Under the pieces are notes generated by a model. That model did no database searches and was not told where the DNA came from. It saw only the letters and a list, made by a program, of their open reading frames with translations. A DNA stretch of 5,216 nt from Planctomycetota bacterium (GTDB lineage: Bacteria; Planctomycetota; Phycisphaerae; UBA1845; PWPN01): NCBI GenBank assembly GCA_016209665.1, contig JACQVT010000471.1, positions 1 to 5,216 of the forward strand, in the 5' to 3' direction. Shown here piece after piece: positions 1 to 5,216 of the stretch (the stretch's first letter is position 1; each line of letters starts with the position of its first letter). Both the position numbers and the translations under genes were made by a program.

Positions 1-1672
1 GCTCCTCCCTCATGCGTTCGTTGATCAGCACGTTGGCGTCCACGGCCATGCCGAGCGTCAGGATCATCCCCGCGATGCCCGGCAGCGTGAACGTGTTCCC
101 CAGGAACGACATGATCCCGAGGGTGATCACCAGGTTGAGCATCACCGCCAGGTCGGCGATCAGTCCGCTGTACGTGTAGTACATCGCCATGAACGCCACG
201 ACGGCCACGAAGGCCACCGCCATCGACAGGGTGCCCTTGTACCGGTTGGTCGCCCCCAGCGACGGCCCCACGCCCTTCTCTTGCAGGGGCACTTCCTTCA
301 GCCGGGCCGGCAGCACGCCCGCCTCCAGCGTGTTGACCAGGTCCTGCGCCTCCTGCACCGTGAACCGGCCCGTGATCTGGCCGTAGGTGCTGATCTGGCT
401 CTGGATGGTCGGGGCTGAGACCGCCTTCTCGTCCAGGAAGATACCCAGCGGCCGCTTGAGGTTCTCACCCGTCAGCACGGCGAACCGCTCGCCGCCGCGG
501 GCGTCCAGTTCGAAATCCACCGCCGGCGTTCCCGTGCGGTCGCGGCCGACGTGGGCCCGCCGCAGCCTCCACGAGTTCGTGCCGTCATTCAGCAGGCCCA
601 TGTCCGCGGTGGCGTGGGCCAGCACGTACTTGGTGCCCAGGTATTCGGCCACGATGAGCCGCGAGTCCGTCGTGATGTTGTTCTCGTCGGGCTTGGAGAT
701 CTCGAACCACTGGTAATTGTCGCCCTGTTGGCGGCGGGGACCGAATTTCGCCAACTGGTCGATGTACCTCTCCGCCGGCTCCTGGTACTCCGCCTTGCTG
801 GACAGGATCCGTCCCGTGCCTGCGTCCCTCTCCGCCACGATCCGGAACTCCAGCTTGCCCGCTCCGCGGAGCAGCCGCATCAGGTCCGACGGATCGTCCA
901 GGTAGCCCTTCTGCTTGGACCAGCCCTCGTACTTGTCCACCATGTTCGAGATCAGGTCCGCCAGGTCGGAATGGTCCTTCTTGAGCTGCTCGAGCTTCGT
1001 CCGCCGGATTTCGCTCTTGCGGTCCAGGTCCAACAGGTCGCTGAGCACGCTCGGGTTGAGGTTCGTCGCCAGCAGCTTGTCGATCAGCTCGTTGCGACGG
1101 ATGAACAGCCGGTCCATCTCCTGGGCCTGGCTGGCCTCGACCGGCTGCGTGGTGGTGGCGGGCTGGGTCTCAGTGGGCTGCAACTGCTCGTAGCGGTCCA
1201 CCGTCTCGACCAGCCTCGTCAACAACGCCCGCCGCGACTCGACTTTGCCGACGAGCTTGTCGGTCTCCGGCTCTCGCTGGCCCGCGGGCAGGGAGACGGC
1301 CGACAAAATCTGGCTCCGCGAGACCTGCGTGTCGGCGATGGCTTTGCGGGCCTTCTCGTACGCCTCGCGGGCTGCCCGCTGGGTGGCCGGCGGCTGGGGC
1401 ATCTGGATCTCCAGCCGGTTGCGCCCGATCGGCCGCCAGACAAGGTTCCGGTTGCCGCCCGGGTCCACCCGCTGCTTTAAGATCTCCATCACTCGCTGGG
1501 CCAGCTCCGCCCGCGATTCTCCCGCTTCGTCGATCTCGAACAGCAGGCTGTACCCGCCGCCCAGGTCGATGCCCGGCTTCAGCCTGTCCTCCGGCGGCCA
1601 GATGAACGTGATGGACAAGGCCACCAAGAGCACGATCAAACCCAGTTTCAGCCATAGATCCTTCTCGCCCAT
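1..1672 (-). CDS. secD: Protein translocase subunit SecD (3' end missing)
   Basis: SecD works with SecF in the inner membrane and uses the proton gradient to help pull proteins out of the SecYEG channel. Seen in the 557 visible codons: a first membrane helix at about residues 7-25; the GIDLGGG motif at 34-40 (usual form LGLDLRGG); a first periplasmic block with EILKQRVD (63-70) and NRLEIQMP (85-92); KLEFRIV at 273-279; the second conserved block with RPLGIFLDEKAVSAPTIQ (407-424), GQITGRFT and the GVGPSLG turn; then three closely spaced membrane helices. The visible part ends in DANVLINERMREE. Asp545 matches the membrane aspartate needed for proton coupling (E. coli SecD Asp519). About 170 residues are inserted between the first block and KLEFRIV. 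The start is secure: GAGGA lies 8 nt upstream and an in-frame stop lies at 1691-1693. Whether the gene continues as separate secD or as a secD-secF fusion cannot be seen. No yajC lies directly upstream. Confidence 0.96.
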   Translation of the reverse strand, partial: MGEKDLWLKLGLIVLLVALSITFIWPPEDRLKPGIDLGGGYSLLFEIDEAGESRAELAQRVMEILKQRVDPGGNRNLVWRPIGRNRLEIQMPQPPATQRAAREAYEKARKAIADTQVSRSQILSAVSLPAGQREPETDKLVGKVESRRALLTRLVETVDRYEQLQPTETQPATTTQPVEASQAQEMDRLFIRRNELIDKLLATNLNPSVLSDLLDLDRKSEIRRTKLEQLKKDHSDLADLISNMVDKYEGWSKQKGYLDDPSDLMRLLRGAGKLEFRIVAERDAGTGRILSSKAEYQEPAERYIDQLAKFGPRRQQGDNYQWFEISKPDENNITTDSRLIVAEYLGTKYVLAHATADMGLLNDGTNSWRLRRAHVGRDRTGTPAVDFELDARGGERFAVLTGENLKRPLGIFLDEKAVSAPTIQSQISTYGQITGRFTVQEAQDLVNTLEAGVLPARLKEVPLQEKGVGPSLGATNRYKGTLSMAVAFVAVVAFMAMYYTYSGLIADLAVMLNLVITLGIMSFLGNTFTLPGIAGMILTLGMAVDANVLINERMREE

Positions 1673-1680
1673 GTGTGAAT

Positions 1681-1685
1681 TCCTC
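1681..1685 (-). promoter_or_regulatory. Ribosome binding site of secD
   Basis: On the minus strand this reads GAGGA, a good Shine-Dalgarno match, and lies 8 nt before the ATG at 1672. With the in-frame TGA at 1691-1693 it fixes the secD start. I found no convincing sigma70 promoter in the roughly 100 bases upstream; TTGATT and TTGACG hexamers occur there but neither is followed by a good -10 box at the right distance. Confidence 0.75.
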
Positions 1686-1829
1686 GAAAGTCAATGCCGT
1701 CTTAAATGACCTTCCTATCTGAAATCAAACTCGTGACCGGCACGTTTTTCGTCGATCGTCAAGGTGTCGGCCCTGCCCGCTCGGGGCCGGCCGGTGAGTG
1801 GAGACGATTCCTCGCCTGAACGGATGAAG

Positions 1830-2279
1830 CTAGCACGCTGCGGGCGGCGCGTGCGGATACCGACACCACAACCAGGCCTCGGCATCGGCACGGTGGTCCA
1901 GGGCTGCCCGCGGAACGCCGAAGTGGATCGTCGGTCGCCAGGCCCGGTCGACGGCGCTGTTGCCCAGCACCCCGACCGCGCCAGCCGGGGGACCGTCGCC
2001 GTTCACCGGACGTGCGGGTGCGCTCTTCCACACATCCGAGTTCGGCGCCGCCTCGAGAATGACTTCCGACGGCGACGATGCTTTGCCGTCCTGGGAGGAC
2101 GACGTGGGCACCGTCCGCCGGTGCGATGAATCCGGATCGCCCGCCGTCCCGGCACGCGCGCCGTCGCATGGCCCCGGGCTTGGAGCCCGTGCGGGCGCCG
2201 GTGCCGTGCGGGCGCTGACCGGCAACGTGGTCGCCACCAGCGTCAGCGAGACGAAGGTAATCGTCCTGATCCAGGCCAT
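1830..2279 (-). CDS. Putative small secreted protein of unknown function (149 aa)
   Basis: I do not recognise this protein. The proposed start at 2279 gives a textbook signal peptide: MAWIR, then a hydrophobic run (about residues 7-20) and a VSA cleavage site at 21-23. A mature part of about 126 residues follows, first rich in Ala, Pro, Arg and Ser (24-70), then more mixed, with Trp residues at 84, 114, 136 and 138. There is no lipobox and no second membrane segment, so a periplasmic or secreted product is inferred. An upstream in-frame ATG at 2351 would add 24 residues, but it overlaps a candidate -10 box and would bury the signal peptide, so 2279 is preferred; a weak AGAG lies 7 nt before it. 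Third codon positions are strongly G/C, but an antisense reading frame shares those positions, so this is not decisive. It lies 157 bp upstream of secD on the same strand. It may be a chance ORF. Confidence 0.42.
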   Translation of the reverse strand: MAWIRTITFVSLTLVATTLPVSARTAPAPARAPSPGPCDGARAGTAGDPDSSHRRTVPTSSSQDGKASSPSEVILEAAPNSDVWKSAPARPVNGDGPPAGAVGVLGNSAVDRAWRPTIHFGVPRAALDHRADAEAWLWCRYPHAPPAAC

Positions 2280-2352
2280 CCGATCGCTCTGCTCGGAGTC
2301 GCCACACACCCGAATGATCGCGTCACTCCCGGGTGGCAGCGTCGAACACATT

Positions 2353-2382
2353 ACTATACTCGCATCACTGCTCGCTCAGCAA
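2353..2382 (-). promoter_or_regulatory. Candidate sigma70-type promoter for the small secreted-protein gene
   Basis: On the minus strand there is a TATAGT -10 box (2353-2358, five of six consensus bases) and a TTGCTG -35 box (2377-2382, three of six) separated by 18 bp. Transcription would start near 2346, leaving a leader of roughly 65 nt before the ATG at 2279. The -10 box stands out in otherwise GC-rich DNA. The -35 match is weak. Confidence 0.4.
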
Positions 2383-2449
2383 CTCGCGCGGAACAATCGA
2401 TGAACCATCGGGTCCAGCAACAGAACGCGGTGATCGGCCGGCTGTCCTT

Positions 2450-2524
2450 GGGGGGCGAGCATCCTGCCCGCCGTCGTCTCCGCCCCAGGCGACGGCAGAG
2501 GCGGGCAAGATGCCTGCCCCCCCC
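2450..2524. repeat. Imperfect palindromic repeat, REP-like
   Basis: A run of six G (2450-2455) and GCATCCTGCCCGCC (2459-2472) are mirrored by GGCGGGCAAGATGC (2500-2513) and a run of eight C (2517-2524). The 14-base arms match at 13 positions. An inner stem pairs CCGTCG (2471-2476) with CGACGG (2490-2495), so a single strand could fold into one long interrupted hairpin. It lies between genes, has no transposase beside it and is not followed by a T-run, so it is unlikely to be a terminator. The wording (arms containing GCAGGATGC/GCAAGATGC next to G or C runs) resembles dispersed intergenic repeats I associate with planctomycete and verrucomicrobial genomes; only one copy is in this window, so the repeat nature is inferred. 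Confidence 0.6.
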
Positions 2525-2666
2525 ACGAGCGTTCGCCGTCTGTCCTTAACAATGATTACCCCTATCGGACGGCTCGCGACGCGAACTCCCATAGTTCCGC
2601 GGCAGGAAATCGCAGACCGATGGTCGGCCCGTTTGTAAACCCTGTATCCGCCGCCGGTTATGCTGT
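2525..2666. other. Intergenic spacer without recognised features
   Basis: Between the palindromic repeat and the 5S promoter region I see no gene, RNA or clear regulatory site. The open frame crossing it on the minus strand begins inside the 5S gene and reads through the palindrome, so it is not credible as a gene. Base composition is slightly more AT-rich than in the flanking coding DNA, as expected for a spacer. Confidence 0.6.
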
Positions 2667-2677
2667 AGGGCCGGCCC

Positions 2678-2705
2678 TTGACAACGGTGGCGGTTCGCGT
2701 ATCAT
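2678..2705 (+). promoter_or_regulatory. Sigma70-type promoter of the 5S rRNA gene
   Basis: A perfect TTGACA -35 box (2678-2683) is followed after 16 bp by TATCAT (2700-2705), a -10 box matching five of six consensus bases. The expected transcription start, about 6-7 bases after the -10 box, falls at about 2711-2712, on the first base of the mature 5S RNA. This agreement makes the call strong for one made by eye. A perfect 12-bp palindrome (2667-2678) abuts the -35 box. Confidence 0.8.
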
Positions 2706-2710
2706 AACCT

Positions 2711-2819
2711 TGTCGGTGACCATACGTTTGGGGCAACACCCGTTCCCATTCCGAACACGGCAGTTAAGCCCAAACGGCCAATGGTAGTCCCACAGGGCGA
2801 GAGTAGGTGATCGCCGACA
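2711..2819 (+). rRNA. rrf: 5S ribosomal RNA
   Basis: The 5S RNA sits in the central protuberance of the large ribosomal subunit. Ends are set by the closing helix: TGTCGGTG (2711-2718) pairs with CGCCGACA (2812-2819) with one G-U pair. Inside, CGTTTGGG and CCCAAACG form helix II. The conserved loop CCGAACACGGCAGTTAAG and the late segment ATGGTAGTCCC with GCGAGAGTAGG are diagnostic of bacterial 5S. The length of 109 nt is short compared with about 115-120 nt in most bacteria and fits what I recall for planctomycetes. No 16S, 23S or tRNA lies next to it: a promoter is directly upstream and a terminator directly downstream, so it appears to be an independent gene. It points opposite to the protein genes on both sides. 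Confidence 0.97.
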
Positions 2820-2833
2820 TTTTTGCACTCATC

Positions 2834-2863
2834 AACGCCGGTCCCACGGGGCCGGCGTTTTCA
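2834..2863 (+). terminator. Rho-independent terminator of the 5S rRNA gene
   Basis: AACGCCGG (2834-2841) pairs with CCGGCGTT (2852-2859). The stem extends inward by TCC with GGG (one G-U pair) to a four-base CACG loop, giving about 11 base pairs, and ends in TTTT (2858-2861). A five-T run (2820-2824) just after the mature 5S end may add to it or mark the processing region. The hairpin lies 11 bp beyond the stop codon of the convergent peptidase gene; read on the minus strand it has only two T residues after the stem, so it should work mainly for the 5S unit. Confidence 0.85.
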
Positions 2864-2874
2864 TTGGCGGCGAC

Positions 2875-5216
2875 TCACCACGGCAGCGGCGTCGAGGTGC
2901 CCAGACCCGGCCCGAGCACGACCGCCGACAGGAACAGCCGCACGGGCCCCTCGAAGTAGCCGCGGAACGTCGGATCGCCCGCGAACATCACGATCTGGCC
3001 GTACCCCACCGACTCGACCGTCGCGTAGGCCGACTCCGCCAGCCGCTCGCGGGCCTCGGGCCAGCACAGGCCGCTCAGCCGCAGGTGGTCGCGGTCCATC
3101 AGTCGCACCGGCGTCCGGACGGGATGCGTCGCCAGGTAGCAGGCCGATCCGCCGAACAGCACGGGCAGACGATCCTCGAGTCCGAAGCACAGCCAGTGCT
3201 CCGGGTCCAGCGTGGCGGCCAGGATGGCGCCGCTGGGGCTGAAGATGCGCTGCCATTCGTCCGCGCGCTTCAGGGCCTCCACGTCGGGCTTGGTCTCGGC
3301 CGGGCGCGTCGCGGTGTCGGCCGGTATCGCGGCCTGGGTGCTGGGGGCTGACGCCGGCCGCGTGCCCCAGACCGCATCCGGGTCGATCGCGATCCGCCGG
3401 GCCGCTGCTTCGCGAGCCACCGTCTCGCTGTAGACCGGCAGTTGGTCCAGCACATCCGGCCGCAGCCGTACCGCCGATAGGCCGCGGTCCTTGCCCGCGA
3501 CGAACTCCGCCGCACCGCCGATCGCGATCAGCGTGCCGCCCGCCTGCACCCAGGTCTTGATGCGTTTGACACCTTCCTCGCCCAGCACGCCGGCGAACGA
3601 CGCGGCCCCGCCGATGTCCGGCAGCACGAGAACGTTGTACTTGCGAAGGTCGATCGACGGGAGCGACTGCACGTTGATGGGCGAGACCCGCAACCCGATC
3701 CGCGCGTCCAGCCAGTACCACGCCGCCCCGAACGACGTCGGCTGCACCGGCCACTGCGACGCGATGGCGGTCCGAGGCGGCTGGAGGAGTTTGAACCGCT
3801 CGCCGCCGGGGTCCGGCCCCGTCTCGCTGAGCGTGCTCGCCGCCGGAACGATGTCCACGGTCAGCCCTTGGGCGGCCTCACGCAGAATGTCCTCCAGGTC
3901 CTCCGGGTTCTCATGGCGGCGGAGCAGCACCGCGCCGGGTTTGTACTTGCGGCTCCCCAGCGTGAAACCCTCCACCGCCACCCGCGGCTTGCAATTACAG
4001 TCGAACAGGCGGACCAGGAACGCATACACGCTGGAGTCGGTAGAGTCGATGATGTAGTGGTACGGCCGTTCGCTTTCGACGACGCGGGACTCGGCTCGCT
4101 CCAGCGGCCAGGCCGGTTTCGATGCCACCTCGCCCACCTGGCCCGCCCACCGCGCATCGAGCCCGTAGGCCATCGGCAGGTTCCACGCCGTCACGTCGTA
4201 GAGCTGCGAACCCTCACGGCGTTCCAGCTTCTTGCGCTCGTCGACGAGGGCCTCCATGCTCATGCGCGGATCGAACGCCAGGATCGCGTGCAGCAGTCGG
4301 CGGTGCGGCTGACTCGAGCGAATGATCAGCGTGCCGGCCGGGAACGTCCTGGCTGCCTGCCGCTCGCCCCAGAAGTCGACCGCGTCCTTCGCCTCGAACG
4401 GCGCCTCGGCCAGCCTCGTCTCGATGCCTTGGCGCTGCATCAGGTCGACGAAGCAATGGTAGCGGTCGCGGTCGGCCATCGGCGGCACCAGGAACGTCTC
4501 GGAATACGGTCCCGCGCCGGAGACCGCCCATTGCCGATCGGCCGCGAAGTCGCGGAGAAGTTCCCTGCGGTTCGCCCGCAGCGTGGCCAGGTTGGTCATG
4601 CTGCTGACCACGTGATGCTGCACCGACTCGCGGTACGTCAGGGCCCGGCCCGCCTCCTGCATGACCGACGTCCCGTCGACGCCCGCCTGCTCGTACAGGA
4701 TCGACGGCGCCCCCAGCAAACTCGCCCAGGCGTTCGTGTAGCCGACGTACCACTCCTCGTTCCACTCGCGGGTGTAGTAGCTCCACCCGCGTTGGTCGAA
4801 CGCCCGGGCCTGATCGACCGAGAAGCGACGCCGCCAGTCGCGGACCTTCTCGGAGACGAACGTATTGATCGGCTCGCGCGGCGGGCTGAACAGGTACGTG
4901 CTGAGCCCGCCCATCTCGTGCGAGTCGACGACCAGGTGCGGGTTCCATTCGAGCATCGCCGCCGTCCGCCCGCGGGTCTCGGGATGGACCTGCATCAGCC
5001 AGTCGCGGTTCAGATCGAACAGGTAGTGGTTGCCCCGGCCCGCCGCCCAGAGTCCCCGGTGCTGCATCGACTGGTAGTCGGGGTTGGGCACCTTGCCGCC
5101 CAGGTGCTCGAGCTGCGACAGGTAGCGCTCCCGGCCGTCGGGGTTCATCAGCGGGTCCACGATCACGACCAGCTCGTCCCGCAGTTGATGCGTCGCCGCG
5201 TCCGTGCCCGCGGCCA
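2875..5216 (-). CDS. M14-family zinc carboxypeptidase-like protein with C-terminal GATase1-like domain (5' end missing)
   Basis: M14 enzymes use one zinc ion to cleave C-terminal residues from peptides or peptidoglycan stems; the substrate here is unknown. The frame stays open to the right edge (780 codons visible plus the stop), so the GTG at 5166 is an internal valine, not the start. Counting that codon as residue 1: NPDG at 8-11; LNRDW at 52-56 (the Asn-Arg pair that binds the substrate carboxylate in carboxypeptidase A); DSHEMGG at 81-87, with His83 as the third zinc ligand; and ILYEQAG with Glu160 as the likely catalytic glutamate, 77 residues after the histidine (74 in carboxypeptidase A). 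The first zinc motif, HxxE, must lie outside the window. About 300 less familiar residues follow, then a GATase1-like Rossmann segment (510-556, NVLVLPDIGG, then GGTLIAIGG), an Ala/Pro/Thr-rich linker (603-627) and a conserved-looking end, GQIVMFAGDPTFRGYFEG (723-740). The visible reading frame is intact. A signal peptide would be off the window. Confidence 0.9.
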   Translation of the reverse strand, partial: AAGTDAATHQLRDELVVIVDPLMNPDGRERYLSQLEHLGGKVPNPDYQSMQHRGLWAAGRGNHYLFDLNRDWLMQVHPETRGRTAAMLEWNPHLVVDSHEMGGLSTYLFSPPREPINTFVSEKVRDWRRRFSVDQARAFDQRGWSYYTREWNEEWYVGYTNAWASLLGAPSILYEQAGVDGTSVMQEAGRALTYRESVQHHVVSSMTNLATLRANRRELLRDFAADRQWAVSGAGPYSETFLVPPMADRDRYHCFVDLMQRQGIETRLAEAPFEAKDAVDFWGERQAARTFPAGTLIIRSSQPHRRLLHAILAFDPRMSMEALVDERKKLERREGSQLYDVTAWNLPMAYGLDARWAGQVGEVASKPAWPLERAESRVVESERPYHYIIDSTDSSVYAFLVRLFDCNCKPRVAVEGFTLGSRKYKPGAVLLRRHENPEDLEDILREAAQGLTVDIVPAASTLSETGPDPGGERFKLLQPPRTAIASQWPVQPTSFGAAWYWLDARIGLRVSPINVQSLPSIDLRKYNVLVLPDIGGAASFAGVLGEEGVKRIKTWVQAGGTLIAIGGAAEFVAGKDRGLSAVRLRPDVLDQLPVYSETVAREAAARRIAIDPDAVWGTRPASAPSTQAAIPADTATRPAETKPDVEALKRADEWQRIFSPSGAILAATLDPEHWLCFGLEDRLPVLFGGSACYLATHPVRTPVRLMDRDHLRLSGLCWPEARERLAESAYATVESVGYGQIVMFAGDPTFRGYFEGPVRLFLSAVVLGPGLGTSTPLPW

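Noticed and set aside
551..1480. 309-codon plus-strand open frame across secD
   Set aside because: It is antisense to a well-conserved secD reading frame; GC-rich codon use creates long antisense frames, and the translation (Leu/Arg/Val-rich) shows no family motif.
1170..1694. 174-codon minus-strand frame starting just upstream of secD
   Set aside because: It overlaps the secD N-terminus in another frame, while the secD frame has conserved motifs and a ribosome binding site.
1768..1789. CGGCCC/GGGCCG hairpin as terminator between the small gene and secD
   Set aside because: Only six base pairs with a ten-base loop and no T-run after it in either direction.
1960..2403. Plus-strand frame of 147 codons opposite the small secreted-protein gene
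   Set aside because: It would start at TTG, has no evident Shine-Dalgarno site or recognised motif, and shares codon third positions with the minus-strand candidate, which explains its good codon appearance. It cannot be fully excluded.
2400..2549. Short plus-strand ORF of about 49 codons starting at ATG 2400
   Set aside because: Most of it is the palindromic repeat, the product is Arg/Pro-rich without any motif, and no ribosome binding site is visible.
2365..2739. 124-codon minus-strand frame
   Set aside because: Its start lies inside the 5S rRNA gene on the opposite strand and it runs through the palindromic repeat; the product is typical repeat-derived sequence.
4214..4948. 244-codon minus-strand frame inside the peptidase gene
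   Set aside because: It is a shifted-frame shadow of the M14 coding sequence, which has clear active-site motifs in the same stretch.
1..5216. CRISPR array, tRNA gene, insertion sequence or phage gene
   Set aside because: No regularly spaced direct repeats, tRNA-like cloverleaf, transposase or phage motif was found on reading both strands.

Overview
The window is GC-rich bacterial DNA and most likely comes from a member of the Planctomycetota; a Phycisphaerae-like lineage is my guess, not proven. Three things point that way. A lone 5S rRNA gene stands away from any 16S or 23S sequence. That 5S is very short (109 nt), as I recall for planctomycete 5S RNAs. There is also an imperfect palindromic repeat of a kind I associate with planctomycete and verrucomicrobial genomes. 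No tree or database search was possible.

Layout: (1) Bases 1-1672, minus strand: the first 557 codons of secD, a membrane subunit of the SecDF protein-export motor. The gene runs off the left edge just after the fourth membrane segment. (2) Bases 1673-2710: a mostly non-coding kilobase. It holds one plausible small gene for a secreted protein of unknown function (minus strand, 1830-2279), a candidate promoter for it (2353-2382), an imperfect palindromic repeat (2450-2524) and a sigma70-type promoter for the 5S gene (2678-2705). (3) Bases 2711-2863, plus strand: the 5S rRNA gene and its Rho-independent terminator, forming a self-contained transcription unit. (4) Bases 2875-5216, minus strand: most of a large M14-family zinc carboxypeptidase-like protein with a C-terminal glutaminase-like (GATase1-like) domain. 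Its N-terminus, including any signal peptide and the first zinc-ligand motif, lies beyond the right edge.

The genes do not form an operon: the 5S unit is on the plus strand between minus-strand genes. A loose common theme is the cell envelope: SecD drives export, and the small protein and possibly the peptidase are exported. No previously undescribed multi-gene system is visible. The points most worth following are the autonomous 5S unit, the palindromic repeat, the large insertion inside the SecD periplasmic domain and the uncharacterised secreted protein upstream of secD.
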